Shown here one piece after another: positions 8,989-17,661 of a stretch of DNA of 44,216 bases (positions are counted from its first letter, which is position 1; each line of letters begins with the position of its first letter). The position numbers were made by a program, and so were the translations under genes. This DNA comes from Candidatus Neomicrothrix sp. (lineage in GTDB: Bacteria > Actinomycetota > Acidimicrobiia > Acidimicrobiales > Aldehydirespiratoraceae), in contig JAFMKU010000014.1 in the NCBI GenBank assembly GCA_017852795.1, forward strand, positions 1-44,216, written 5' to 3'. The notes beneath the pieces were generated by a model. That model ran no database searches. It worked only from the letters and a program-made list of their open reading frames with translations, and was not told where the DNA came from.

Positions 8989-10277
8989 CGCCCGTCTACA
9001 AGACGAATAACCGACCCGATCCCCTGCACCGCGTCGACCTTCGAGAGTTCGGCCAGGGTCTCTCGGATTGCTGCCGTAGTGGTCTCGTGCAAGATGAAGT
9101 AGATCTCGGCTTCGTCACCGGCCCCCCACTGCTCCATGGTCTGAATCGAGACTCCGTGTTGACCAAAGATCGCCGCCACCTGCGCCAACACCCCGGGCCG
9201 GTCCGAGACTTTCATGGTCAGGTAGAACTGGGACCGCATTGCGTCCACTGAGCGAACCGTGGCCCGATCGCTGATCACCAGACGAGCTGCGTCACCGTTC
9301 ATCAGGTTGACCGCGGCGTCGATCACGTCGCCCAGCACCGCCGAAGCGGTCGGGTCGCCGCCGGCTCCGCGACCGTAAAACATCAACTCTCCGACCGCGG
9401 TTCCTTCGACAAAGACCGCATTGAAACTGTCGTTGACCGTGGCGAGCGGATGATGGTGAGGAACCATCGCCGGATGCACCCGCACCCCGATCGCCGGGCC
9501 ATCGGGGCCGTCTTCGCGATCGATCACGGCCAGCGCCTTGATCACATAGCCGAGCCGACGAGCAGATTCGATGTCGGCGGCGGTCACCCCGGAGATGCCT
9601 TCGTGATGGACATCGTCGGGGACTACCCCCGCGCCGAACACGATGCTGGCAATGATGGCCGCTTTGGCGCCGGCATCGAACCCTTCAACATCCGCGGTCG
9701 GGTCAGCTTCGGCGTAGCCCAGCCGTTGTGCTTCAGCGAGCGCGTCGGCGTAATCGGCACCCTCCTCGGCCATCTTGGTCAAGATGAAGTTCGTGGTGCC
9801 GTTGATAATTCCGGTCACACGGTTGACGTCTTCGCCGACCAGCGATTCCCGCAACACCCGAACCAACGGGATCCCACCGGCGACCGCGGCTTCGAACAAC
9901 AAATCGACTCCGGACGCGGCGGCGGCTGCGTACAGTTCGGTGCCGTGCGCCGCTAGCAGTTCTTTGTTGCCGGTCACCACCGGCTTTCCGAGTTCAAGGG
10001 CCCGTCGGATCAGTGCGCGGGCCGGATCGAGACCACCGATCAACTCAACCACGACATCGATCTCAGGATTTTCGACCACCGATTGGGGATCGTCGGTGAA
10101 CAGTTCGGCGGCGATTCCTCGGTCACGGTACTTCTCGGGGGACCGAACCGCGATCTGGCCGATGGTTAACTCGACCCCGGTGCGCGTCGCGATGATTTCC
10201 CGACGTTCGGTCAGGAGTTCAACGAATGCACCACCGACGGTGCCACATCCGATCAGTCCAATGGAGAGTTTCGGCAC
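8985..10277 (-). CDS. hom: Homoserine dehydrogenase
   Basis: Reduces aspartate semialdehyde to homoserine with NAD(P)H; 430 residues from the GTG at 10277. Rossmann motif GLIGCGTVGG at residues 7-16, catalytic region with GNKELLAAHG and ANPTADVEG-like sequence (AEADPTADVEGFDAG), and a C-terminal ACT domain (YLTMKVSDRPGVLAQVAAIF), as in feedback-inhibited actinobacterial enzymes. An ATG at 10313 would add 12 residues. I prefer the GTG because a TACGAT box lies exactly six bases before it and the Rossmann fold then starts in the usual place. Downstream of lysA; overlaps thrC. Confidence 0.94.
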   Translation of the reverse strand: MPKLSIGLIGCGTVGGAFVELLTERREIIATRTGVELTIGQIAVRSPEKYRDRGIAAELFTDDPQSVVENPEIDVVVELIGGLDPARALIRRALELGKPVVTGNKELLAAHGTELYAAAAASGVDLLFEAAVAGGIPLVRVLRESLVGEDVNRVTGIINGTTNFILTKMAEEGADYADALAEAQRLGYAEADPTADVEGFDAGAKAAIIASIVFGAGVVPDDVHHEGISGVTAADIESARRLGYVIKALAVIDREDGPDGPAIGVRVHPAMVPHHHPLATVNDSFNAVFVEGTAVGELMFYGRGAGGDPTASAVLGDVIDAAVNLMNGDAARLVISDRATVRSVDAMRSQFYLTMKVSDRPGVLAQVAAIFGQHGVSIQTMEQWGAGDEAEIYFILHETTTAAIRETLAELSKVDAVQGIGSVIRLVDGR

Positions 10278-10283
10278 CCGCTG

Positions 10284-10289
10284 ATCGTA
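10284..10289 (-). promoter_or_regulatory. -10 box for a leaderless hom transcript
   Basis: TACGAT on the minus strand, followed by six bases and the GTG start codon at 10277. This spacing would place the transcription start on the start codon. No good -35 box or Shine-Dalgarno sequence is seen. Confidence 0.4.
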
Positions 10290-10331
10290 CCGGCGGGCGG
10301 CAGCAACCCGCATGACCGGCGAACCGAAGGC

Positions 10332-11597
10332 CTAGACGTCGAGCCGGATCAGGTCGTCGAAAGTCTCGCGGCGAACCACAAGCCGGGCCTCACCGTCCGC
10401 TACGAACACCACCGGTGGACGCAGCACCTTGTTGTAGTTCGACCCCATCGAATGGCCGTACGCCCCGGTCACTGGGGTGGCCAGCACGTCACCGACAGCC
10501 AAGTCTTCGGGCAACGCCCCCGCTCGAACCAGAATGTCACCGGACTCGCAATGTTTGCCGACCACCGTCACAGCCTGCGGACGATCGGCCGCCACCGCTC
10601 GGGGCAGGAACGTCTCATAGCCAGATCCGTACAGCACCGGCCGCGGGTTATCGCTCATCCCACCGTCGACCGAAACGTAGGTACGAATCCCCGGCAGATG
10701 CTTGATGGTGCCGACCGTGTACAACGTCACCGCGGCATCGGCCACGATCGACCGTCCGGGTTCGGCGGTGATCCGAGCCGACACACCGGCGTCCCGACAC
10801 GCTTCGCGCACCACCCGACCCCATTCGGTGATGGTCGGGGCCCGTTCGTCGTCGACGTAGGCCACCCCGAGCCCTCCACCGACCGACAACTCTTCCACCT
10901 CGTACTCGTTGGCGATCCCGGCCAACACTTCGGTCGCTCGACCCAACGACCCCGCGGCAAACACTTGACTCCCGATGTGGGCGTGTACTCCAACCAGCTC
11001 AACCGAATCTGACGACCGAGCCCGCTGCAACGCGGCGGCTGCGGTGCCGTTAGAAACGGTGAACCCGAACTTCGAATCGTCCTGGCCGGTCGAAATGAAC
11101 TCGTGGGTTTCGGCTTTGATACCGGGGGTCAACCGGAGCAGCACCTTCGGTGCGGTGCCGGTTTCGTTCGCCAGCTCATCGAGCCGGTCCAGTTCATCGA
11201 AACTGTCCACCACGATCCGTCCAACCCCGGCCTCCACCGCCATGCGCAGTTCGGCCATCGACTTGTTGTTCCCGTGCAGGACCAGATGTTCGGCGGGGAC
11301 ACCGGAGAGCAACGCCACCTGAAGCTCACCCCCGGTGGCAACGTCGAGATGCATGCCTTCTTGATGCGCGAGTTGCGCCATCGCCGTGCAAAGAAACGCT
11401 TTGGTGGCGTAGGCCACGCCAGGACCAAACGCGGCGACCGCTTCGCGGCAGCGATTACGGAGATGGGTTTCGTCGTAGACGAACACGGGGGTGCCAAATT
11501 CGGCCGCGAGATCAAGCGTGTTGCAGCCACCGATGTGGAGCACACCGTCGATGACCTCGGAGGTTTCAGGCAGGAGCCGAAGGGGAACGGGACGCAT
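10332..11597 (-). CDS. lysA: Diaminopimelate decarboxylase
   Basis: PLP enzyme that makes L-lysine from meso-diaminopimelate; 421 residues, fold type III. The PLP Lys is in VAYATKAFLC (residue 66). HAHIGSQ, SVGGGLGVAY and EPGRSIVADA form the phosphate-binding and active-site loops. CESGDILV and GAYGHSMGSNYN supply residues from the second subunit. The start is ATG at 11597, with AGAGGT a few bases upstream. It lies nine bases after argS and 54 bases before the hom GTG, the order also found in mycobacteria. Confidence 0.96.
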   Translation of the reverse strand: MRPVPLRLLPETSEVIDGVLHIGGCNTLDLAAEFGTPVFVYDETHLRNRCREAVAAFGPGVAYATKAFLCTAMAQLAHQEGMHLDVATGGELQVALLSGVPAEHLVLHGNNKSMAELRMAVEAGVGRIVVDSFDELDRLDELANETGTAPKVLLRLTPGIKAETHEFISTGQDDSKFGFTVSNGTAAAALQRARSSDSVELVGVHAHIGSQVFAAGSLGRATEVLAGIANEYEVEELSVGGGLGVAYVDDERAPTITEWGRVVREACRDAGVSARITAEPGRSIVADAAVTLYTVGTIKHLPGIRTYVSVDGGMSDNPRPVLYGSGYETFLPRAVAADRPQAVTVVGKHCESGDILVRAGALPEDLAVGDVLATPVTGAYGHSMGSNYNKVLRPPVVFVADGEARLVVRRETFDDLIRLDV

Positions 11598-11606
11598 CGC
11601 CGACCT

Positions 11607-13214
11607 CTACATGCTTTCCGGGGCGGACACCCCGAGCAGATCAAGGGCAACTCGCAGGCCCACCTGTGAAGCAGCCACCAACGCCAACCGGGCTTGGGTC
11701 ACTTCGGTACTCACCCCATCACCAACCACATAACACTCATGGTAAAACCCGTGCAGCGCCGCGGCCTGCTCACGAGCCCAGGCCGCCACCCGATGCGGAC
11801 CGTTGTCGAGACACGCCAACCGAACCACATCGGGGAGTTCCTGCAAACTGCGCAGGATTTCGAGCTCTCGGGGATGTACCAGCAGTTCGATCTTGGTTTC
11901 GGCCAGCGGGGCCGGCCGGAACCCGGCGTCGGCGGCCCGGCTCACGATGGAACAGATCCGGGCATGGGCGTATTGGACGTAGAAAACGGGGTTGTCCATC
12001 CCCTGTTCGGCCACCACGTCCAGATCGAATGTCTGGCGGGAGTCCACCGACTGGATCAGGTACGTGAACCGTGCCGCGTCGGGGCCGACTTCAGCGATGA
12101 TGTCGTCAAGGGCAATGAAATCCCCGGAGCGGCCGCTCATCTTGACTTCCTCACCGCTGCGGGTGAAGTCAACCATCTGGGTGATGGCAATTTCGAGTTC
12201 ACCGGGGTCGTGACCCAGCAGCTGCATCGCGGCTTTCATGCGAGCCACGTACCCGTGATGATCGGCACCCCACACGTTGAACAACCGGTCGGACCGGGAG
12301 AACTTGTCACGGTGGTAGGCAATGTCGGGGGTGAGGTAGGTGAGATCGCCATCCCCTTTGACCAGCACCCGGTCTTTGTCGTCGCCGAGCGCCGTGGTAC
12401 GCAACCAAACCGCACCGTCGTGGTCAAACACTGCATCCCGTTCTCGAAGGTCCGACAACGTCTCGTCGATCGCTCCACTGTCGACCATCGACCGTTCACT
12501 GAACCAGACGTCGTGGTGCACGTTGAGCTGCGCAAGGGTGGCTCGGTGGCTCGCCAACGCCCGCTCGCGGCCCCAGTCCAACGGGTCGGCATCGTCGGGC
12601 ATTTCGGCGGCCCAGTCGATGAGGTAGTCGCCCTGGTAGCCGTCCTCGGGGGGTTCTTCACCGCGTTTGCGAGCCGCCAGCGACTCTCCATAGCGGGCCA
12701 TCTGTACGCCCCGGTCGTTGATGTAGTTCTCTCTGGTGACCTGATACCCACAACGTTCGCGAAGCCGAGCGATCGAATCTCCGTAGCAGGCACCGCGACC
12801 ATGGCCAGCATGCAGCGGCTTGTTGGGGTTGGCACTGACGAACTCGACGTTGAGGCGCGCACCGGCTCCGAGGTTGTGCCGGGCGTAGTCGGCTTCGCCT
12901 TGTTCGAGCACGTCGGTGAGGACGTCGTGGAGCCATGTGTCGGCGAGGCGGAAGTTCACAAATCCTGGGCCAGCTAATTCCACTGCCGTGACGTGGGGTG
13001 GTGGGTCGGCGGCCAGCAGGTCGACCAGTTGTTGGCCCAACGCCCGCGGGTTCGTTCCCGCCGATTTGGCAGTTACCAACGCCACATTCGACGACCAGTC
13101 TCCGTGGTCGCGATTGGCGGGCCGCTCTAGGGCGATCTCGAGGTCGTGGCTGTCCACACCGACCTGAGCCAACGCGGCGCTCAACCCGGATCGAAGATGT
13201 TCTCGAATGTCCAT
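11607..13214 (-). CDS. argS: Arginyl-tRNA synthetase
   Basis: Class I synthetase that charges tRNA-Arg; 535 residues. The N-terminal additional domain typical of ArgRS (MDIREHLRSGL...) is followed by the HIGH-type motif HAGHGRG at 135-141. EEVKMSGRSGDFI stands at the KMSKS position, and the C-terminal anticodon-binding helical bundle ends DLLGVSAPESM. The ATG at 13214 is preceded by AGGGA. The gene heads the argS-lysA-hom-thrC block and points away from a tRNA-Arg gene about 110 bases upstream. Confidence 0.96.
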   Translation of the reverse strand: MDIREHLRSGLSAALAQVGVDSHDLEIALERPANRDHGDWSSNVALVTAKSAGTNPRALGQQLVDLLAADPPPHVTAVELAGPGFVNFRLADTWLHDVLTDVLEQGEADYARHNLGAGARLNVEFVSANPNKPLHAGHGRGACYGDSIARLRERCGYQVTRENYINDRGVQMARYGESLAARKRGEEPPEDGYQGDYLIDWAAEMPDDADPLDWGRERALASHRATLAQLNVHHDVWFSERSMVDSGAIDETLSDLRERDAVFDHDGAVWLRTTALGDDKDRVLVKGDGDLTYLTPDIAYHRDKFSRSDRLFNVWGADHHGYVARMKAAMQLLGHDPGELEIAITQMVDFTRSGEEVKMSGRSGDFIALDDIIAEVGPDAARFTYLIQSVDSRQTFDLDVVAEQGMDNPVFYVQYAHARICSIVSRAADAGFRPAPLAETKIELLVHPRELEILRSLQELPDVVRLACLDNGPHRVAAWAREQAAALHGFYHECYVVGDGVSTEVTQARLALVAASQVGLRVALDLLGVSAPESM

Positions 13215-13322
13215 GCCATCCCTGTCTGTTCCGACCTCGAACCGACGATCCTACCGGTGCCCTCTCGTGGTCTGAGGGTTGTTTGCCGGTAGTGTGACGA
13301 ATCGCTTCGCTCAACGAAGCCA

Positions 13323-13394
13323 GCCCTCGTAGCTCAGCGGATAGAGCATCGGCCTCCGGAGCCGTGTGCGCAGGTTCGAGTCCTGCCGAGGGCG
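13323..13394 (+). tRNA. tRNA-Arg (anticodon CCG)
   Basis: A 72-base cloverleaf: acceptor arm GCCCTCG paired with CGAGGGC, D arm GCTC/GAGC, anticodon loop CTCCGGA with anticodon CCG at 13356-13358, T arm GCAGG/CCTGC with loop TTCGAGT, and discriminator G. The 3' CCA is not encoded. The outermost anticodon-stem pair is a T-T mismatch. A TAGTGT box at 13290-13295 and a six-bp leader hairpin (13304-13320) lie upstream; a five-T run follows at 13399. It reads CGG codons. Confidence 0.95.
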
Positions 13395-13485
13395 CTCACT
13401 TTTTCCGGTTGGCGCGGCGGCGAACCGACCGGCTTGTCGTCGGCGTCGGTCCGGCACGGTTATCTCTCGGCTAGGTCATCTCCGC

Positions 13486-13491
13486 TAGGTT
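13486..13491 (+). promoter_or_regulatory. -10 box for a leaderless FrhB-like transcript
   Basis: TAGGTT followed by six bases and the ATG at 13498. The spacing puts the transcription start at the start codon; no convincing -35 box is seen. Confidence 0.4.
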
Positions 13492-13497
13492 GTGCCG

Positions 13498-14664
13498 ATG
13501 GCCACCACCTCGCCGGACACCACCGCGCCGAAAAAAGAACGTTGGACGTACCAGTGGAAGGAACTCCACGACGAGGTGATCCTGAGCGGGCTCTGCACCG
13601 GTTGTGCCGGATGCGTGATCGCATGTCCCCATGACGTGATCGGGTACGAACACGAACCAGGTGCCTACAAGCCGTTCCATCTCGAAGACGAACTCGGGCC
13701 CAGCGACTGCGGGCACGGACAGAAGGGTTGCACGTCGTGCACTCGGGCCTGTCCTCGTTTCCGCATGTGGGAACCCGAAGCCGACGAACACCTCCACGGC
13801 CGGAAGCGCAACGACGACGAAGTCGCTGGCATTTACTCCGACATTCTGCTGACCCGAGCCAGCGACGACTTCGTGTACGAAACCGGCCAGGACGGTGGGC
13901 TGGTGTCAGCCATCCTCATCTGGTGTCTCGAAAACAACATCATCGACGGGGCGCTCACTTCTGGAGTTGAGAGCCTCCCCAACGGTGAGCCGGGTTGGAA
14001 AGCGTTCCCGATGGTGGCCACCGACCGGGACGAAGTGCTGCGGGGGGCGGGTAGCCGCTACACCTATTCGGCCAACACCATCGCCTACGACGAGGCTCGT
14101 CAACGAGGGCTGGAACGACTCGCGCTGGTTGGGATGAGCTGCCAGACGTCGGTGGCGCCGGTCATGTGGCACCGCAAGATCGGCAAAGTCTCCAAACCGA
14201 TCAAGCTCAACATCGGGCTGCTCTGCTCCAAATCCTTCGACGACTCCCTCTTCGATGAACTCTTTGAGGTCAAGTACGGCTTGAAGCGAGAAAACATCGC
14301 CAAGATGAACATCAAAGGCGTGTTCCAGATCTGGACCAAAGACGGTGGCTATCACGAGATCAACCTCAAGGAATGTCACGCCTGGACCCGCGAGGGTTGC
14401 CATCACTGCCCTGATTTCGCGGCCGAACACGCCGACATCTCGACCGGTGGAATCGGCAACATCACCGACTGGACGTTGACCGTGGTACGCACCGAACTCG
14501 GACGGGCCGTGATCGATGCCATGGTCAAAGACGGGGTGATCGAAACCCGGCCCGGTGACGACGACCCCGCCGCCATTGCGCTGATGCATCGGTTAGCCGC
14601 GAACAGCCGGAGCCGCTGGCCGGACTGGGCGCAGCCTGCGGTTCGTGTCGGCCTTGAGGCCTGA
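13498..14664 (+). CDS. FrhB/FdhB-like coenzyme F420 hydrogenase/dehydrogenase beta-subunit family protein
   Basis: A 388-residue soluble Fe-S flavoprotein of the family that includes F420-reducing hydrogenase beta subunit and plant 7-hydroxymethyl chlorophyll a reductase. Two ferredoxin-type cluster motifs are visible: CTGCAGCVIACP (Cys 33, 36, 39, 43) and CGHGQKGCTSCTRACP (Cys 71, 78, 81, 85). The FrhB core follows (FVYETGQDGGLVSAIL, GMSCQTSVAPVM, IGLLCSKSFDD) with further cysteines at EGCHHCPDF. An upstream GTG (13492) would add two residues. The next gene, a hotdog thioesterase, begins two bases after the stop, so the two form an operon. Whether it uses F420, and its electron acceptor, is unknown. 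Confidence 0.88.
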   Translation: MATTSPDTTAPKKERWTYQWKELHDEVILSGLCTGCAGCVIACPHDVIGYEHEPGAYKPFHLEDELGPSDCGHGQKGCTSCTRACPRFRMWEPEADEHLHGRKRNDDEVAGIYSDILLTRASDDFVYETGQDGGLVSAILIWCLENNIIDGALTSGVESLPNGEPGWKAFPMVATDRDEVLRGAGSRYTYSANTIAYDEARQRGLERLALVGMSCQTSVAPVMWHRKIGKVSKPIKLNIGLLCSKSFDDSLFDELFEVKYGLKRENIAKMNIKGVFQIWTKDGGYHEINLKECHAWTREGCHHCPDFAAEHADISTGGIGNITDWTLTVVRTELGRAVIDAMVKDGVIETRPGDDDPAAIALMHRLAANSRSRWPDWAQPAVRVGLEA

Positions 14665-14666
14665 CC

Positions 14667-15107
14667 GTGGGCGACCGAACCCCGGTGACACCCGAACCAA
14701 CCGGACCGCGTCTGGTGTCCTCCGGTGGCGGCCTCCCGCCGCTGGAACAAACATCGATCGTGAACCTGCTCAAACCTGAAGTCGTTTCCCAAGAACCCGA
14801 CCGGGTGACCCTCCGGTTTGTTCCCGAAGCACATTGGACGATCGGCGACGGGGTCGTTCAGGGAGGTCTGGTCACAGCCATGCTCGACATGGCTATGGCG
14901 TTTGCCGCGGGAGGGTTGTCCACCGCCACGATCACCGTTGACATTCTGCGCCCGGTACGGGGTCCGTTAACGGCGACCGGGGTGGTTACCAAACAGGGCC
15001 GACGGTTGTTGTTTGCCACCGGCGAACTGCACGACGCGGACGGCAAACTGGTGGCCCGAGGAAACCAGACCGCCATACCGTCCGATTCTCCGCAGTCGGT
15101 TTCCTGA
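14667..15107 (+). CDS. PaaI-like hotdog-fold thioesterase
   Basis: A 146-residue protein of the 4HBT/PaaI thioesterase group, which hydrolyse acyl- or aryl-CoA esters. Motifs HWTIGDGVVQGGLVTAMLDMAMAFAA (active-site helix) and ATITVDILRPVRGPLTATG are characteristic. An N-terminal proline-rich segment of about 25 residues precedes the fold. GTG start two bases after the stop of the FrhB-like gene. Substrate cannot be told from sequence; co-transcription with a redox Fe-S protein suggests an aromatic or quinone-related CoA ester, which is inference only. Confidence 0.85.
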   Translation: MGDRTPVTPEPTGPRLVSSGGGLPPLEQTSIVNLLKPEVVSQEPDRVTLRFVPEAHWTIGDGVVQGGLVTAMLDMAMAFAAGGLSTATITVDILRPVRGPLTATGVVTKQGRRLLFATGELHDADGKLVARGNQTAIPSDSPQSVS

Positions 15108-15129
15108 ACGCCAGCCGGCCGAACCTGCT

Positions 15130-15173
15130 AGTTGGGCCACCCCAACCGCCCAGTTGGGTTACCCCAGCCGGGA
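15130..15173. repeat. Two tandem 22-bp repeats, each able to form a small hairpin
   Basis: Two adjacent 22-base units (15130-15151 and 15152-15173) share AGTTGGGNNACCCCANCC. Each contains GTTGGG...CCCAAC or its near match. They lie between the convergent thioesterase and PLP-enzyme genes and run over the end of the latter. No T-run, so termination there is not supported. Confidence 0.55.
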
Positions 15174-16430
15174 GGAAAACACCTGGTCGAGCACTTCGCA
15201 GGCCCGAGCTACTTCTTCGTCGGTGGTGTAGTGAACGGCAGACAAACGAACCACGCCGTCATCGATGTCGAGACCTAACGCCTCCATCAGTCGGTGGGCG
15301 TAAAAGTTTCCGAACCCGCAGGAGACCTTGGCGTCGATCAGCGCACGATAAATCGACTCAGACGACTGCCTCGGGGTGTGGAACGCCACCGTCGGGGCCC
15401 GCACCGAATGATCGGCGACCGGAGCGCCAACCAGATGCACGTCGGGAGCCGCGTTGATCAGGTCGATCAGCGGTTCGATCACGGTTTGCTCATGGGCGCC
15501 GAAAAGGTCGAACAGTTCACGGGTCCGTTCAAAGCGCGATGCCGTTGACGAACCAAAGTGGTGACGGTGAAGTTCGTCGTAGTAGTCGGCAATCCCGGCC
15601 GTAGCTCCGATCGCTGCGTGGTCCGGTCCGGCCGGAGTCAGGTACGCCACCGGATCGCCTTGTTTGAAGTAGTGACCCTGGTTCGTCATGCGGGCCAGCA
15701 GATCCGCGTCGGTGTACATCATTCCCACGTGAGGCCCGTAGGTCTTGTAACTCGAGTACAGATAGACATCGCAGCCGGCGGCTTTGACATCGGTGAGCCC
15801 GTGAGGGGCGTACGAGACCCCGTCAACCACCAGATGCCCGCCGACCGCGTGGATCATGTCGGCCATTTCTCGCACCGGGTTGATGGTCGCCGCGATGTTC
15901 GACGCGTGGGTGACCGCCAGCATTCGGGTTCGTTGGTTGATCAGCGGAACCAAATCGGCGAGGTCTAAACAGCCGGTCTGCGGGTCAACCCGCCACTCTC
16001 GAACGGTGATCCCGGTGCGATCCAGCCGCCGCCACGCCCCCGAGTTGGCTTCATGGTCTTGGTTGGTGACGATGATTTCGTCACCGTCGTTCCACATGGG
16101 GCGCATGGCATGAGCGAGCACGTAGGTGTTCTGGCTGGTGGAGGGTCCGAAATGGATCTCGTCCTGTCCGGCGTTAAACAGTTCGGCCATCACCGTTCGG
16201 GCTCGGTCCATGGCTTCGGTAGCCGCGACCGACGGTCCAAAATCCCACGCCGGTTGGCATTTGAAATGGGCGAACAGTTCGGCGAGCAGATCGACGACCT
16301 GACGGGGCACATAGCTCCCACCCGCGTTTTCTAGATGAGCCCAGAAGCCGGTCTCGTGATGGGCGAACGCCGGGAACTGGGCCCGCACGAAGGAGAGGTC
16401 AAGAGATGCGGTGCCGGTGGTCTGGTTCAT
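15159..16430 (-). CDS. Class V aminotransferase, cysteine-desulfurase-like (VC1184 type)
   Basis: A 423-residue PLP enzyme. The PLP Lys is in YLYSSYKTYGPHVGMMY (residue 229), with HASNIAATINPV and VVDGVSYAPHG before it. The loop that holds the catalytic Cys in true desulfurases (GHHCAxP) reads CGFGNFYAHRL here, so the usual sulfur-transfer Cys is absent; a Cys lies six residues earlier. This GNFYA form is typical of the VC1184 subfamily of desulfurase-like proteins, whose reaction is not established. The ATG at 16430 follows a TACCGT box at six bases. It is probably transcribed alone. Confidence 0.86.
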   Translation of the reverse strand: MNQTTGTASLDLSFVRAQFPAFAHHETGFWAHLENAGGSYVPRQVVDLLAELFAHFKCQPAWDFGPSVAATEAMDRARTVMAELFNAGQDEIHFGPSTSQNTYVLAHAMRPMWNDGDEIIVTNQDHEANSGAWRRLDRTGITVREWRVDPQTGCLDLADLVPLINQRTRMLAVTHASNIAATINPVREMADMIHAVGGHLVVDGVSYAPHGLTDVKAAGCDVYLYSSYKTYGPHVGMMYTDADLLARMTNQGHYFKQGDPVAYLTPAGPDHAAIGATAGIADYYDELHRHHFGSSTASRFERTRELFDLFGAHEQTVIEPLIDLINAAPDVHLVGAPVADHSVRAPTVAFHTPRQSSESIYRALIDAKVSCGFGNFYAHRLMEALGLDIDDGVVRLSAVHYTTDEEVARACEVLDQVFSSRLG

Positions 16431-16436
16431 AGCGGC

Positions 16437-16442
16437 ACGGTA
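16437..16442 (-). promoter_or_regulatory. -10 box for a leaderless transcript of the PLP enzyme
   Basis: TACCGT on the minus strand, six bases before the ATG at 16430. No Shine-Dalgarno sequence lies between them. Confidence 0.35.
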
Positions 16443-16491
16443 GCGGAAACGATTCCGCTCCCGTTAGCTACCCGGGCCCGCCGGTCCGGTT

Positions 16492-16920
16492 TTAGGAACC
16501 GCTGGTCCCCGCTGCGAGCGCACCACAGCTGGTCAGGAACGCTTCGACGCTGGCCGGGATGATGCTGGGATCGTTGCGCAGGTCCTTGTCGAGTTGAGCA
16601 AAGTCACTGAAGCCGCCACCGGCACCCGGGGTGGAGGCGTCGGTCAACACCCCGTCGTCACCGAGCGTGCCGCCGAAGTAGCTGACCAACTTCTCAAACG
16701 AACATTCGCAGAGCACCCGCACTTGGCTGTCGCTGAGGCTGAACTCGCTGCCGTCCTGATTGGCTTCGGTGCAGGCCCGATAGAAATTCGTCTGCACATT
16801 GCCTTCAACGCCGGCTTCCGCCCACGTCTTGGGGTCATTTGACGACCCACACGAAGAGGCGAGCAGCGAGAAGCTCAACAGGAACGAAACCAGAACGAGG
16901 ACACGAGTTTTTGCAGCCAT
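16492..16920 (-). CDS. Putative secreted lipoprotein
   Basis: A 142-residue protein with an N-terminal signal (MAAKTRVLVLVSFLLSFSLL) ending in ASSC, an acceptable lipobox; Cys about 25 would be lipidated. The mature part is acidic and contains a cluster C-x-C (VLCECSFEKLVSYF) with other cysteines at ACTEA and TSCGA, so disulfides are possible. No known domain recognised. The ATG at 16920 is chosen because an upstream frame to 16995 overlaps the preceding gene. It begins 13 bases after the uracil-DNA glycosylase stop and is likely co-transcribed with it. Confidence 0.8.
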   Translation of the reverse strand: MAAKTRVLVLVSFLLSFSLLASSCGSSNDPKTWAEAGVEGNVQTNFYRACTEANQDGSEFSLSDSQVRVLCECSFEKLVSYFGGTLGDDGVLTDASTPGAGGGFSDFAQLDKDLRNDPSIIPASVEAFLTSCGALAAGTSGS

Positions 16921-16933
16921 GACGTAGCAGAGG

Positions 16934-17644
16934 TTAGCGCCCCGGTTCGGGGTTGGTGCCACCCAGCTCACGGGCTCGGGTAAAGACATCGTCAAGCATC
17001 GTCTCGGTCAACCGACCGGTGAAGGTGTTCTGTTGGCTGACGTGATAACTGCAAACGAGCGTCCGTCCGTCGCCGAGCGGGACTTCGACTCCGTGACCGA
17101 AACGGGGCCGGGGGCGAACCCCCAACTCCTGGCAGGCCACCTGGTAGCCAAAACCGCCGAGCGCCACAATCACTCGGATGTTGGGTAGCAGCGCCAGTTC
17201 GCGCCCGAAGAACGGCCGACAGGTGTCCCGCTCGTCGGGTAACGGTTTGTTGTCGGGTGGCGCGCACTTGACCGGTGAAGTGATCCAGGCGCCAGTCAGG
17301 ACCAGTCCGTCGTCGCGGGAAACCGATTCGGGCTGGTTGGCGTACCCGGCTCGGTACAGGGCCCGATACAACCAATCGCCGCTGCGATCGCCGGTAAACA
17401 TCCGACCGGTGCGGTTCGCTCCGTGCGCGGCGGGGGCCAACCCCACCACCATCAGGTGAGCATCGGGGTCACCGAACCCGGGGACACCCTGCGCCCAGTA
17501 CTGCTCGTCTCGGTACGCCGCTCGTTTTTCGCGTCCTACCTGTTCCCGCCATTGGACGAGCCGAGAACAGGCGCGACACGCCGCGATCTCTGCTGACAGC
17601 ACCGAAAGCTCGTTGGCTGTCGATTTCCGATCTCTCGTCGTCAC
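16934..17644 (-). CDS. Uracil-DNA glycosylase, family 5 (UDGb-like)
   Basis: DNA-repair enzyme that removes uracil and related deaminated bases; 236 residues. Motif 1 is GLAPAAHGANRTGRMFTGD (from about residue 68), typical of family 5 and lacking the polar Asp of family 1. Motif 2 is HVSQQNTFTGRLT near residue 205. Four cysteines (23, 26, 127, 142) sit where this family binds a 4Fe-4S cluster. GTG start at 17644 with a TAGCCT box seven bases upstream. It is divergent from the phosphomutase gene, with only 26 bases between starts. Confidence 0.92.
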   Translation of the reverse strand: MTTRDRKSTANELSVLSAEIAACRACSRLVQWREQVGREKRAAYRDEQYWAQGVPGFGDPDAHLMVVGLAPAAHGANRTGRMFTGDRSGDWLYRALYRAGYANQPESVSRDDGLVLTGAWITSPVKCAPPDNKPLPDERDTCRPFFGRELALLPNIRVIVALGGFGYQVACQELGVRPRPRFGHGVEVPLGDGRTLVCSYHVSQQNTFTGRLTETMLDDVFTRARELGGTNPEPGR

Positions 17645-17651
17645 GTCGTGC

Positions 17652-17661
17652 AGGCTACGTT
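17652..17661. promoter_or_regulatory. Overlapping divergent -10 boxes
   Basis: Minus strand: TAGCCT at 17652-17657, seven bases before the glycosylase GTG (17644). Plus strand: TACGTT at 17656-17661, nine bases before the phosphomutase ATG (17671). The two boxes share two bases, so RNA polymerase cannot occupy both at once. Confidence 0.35.

Noticed and set aside
15130-15173. Paired hairpin repeats considered as a terminator
   Set aside because: Stems are only about six base pairs and no T-run follows on either strand.
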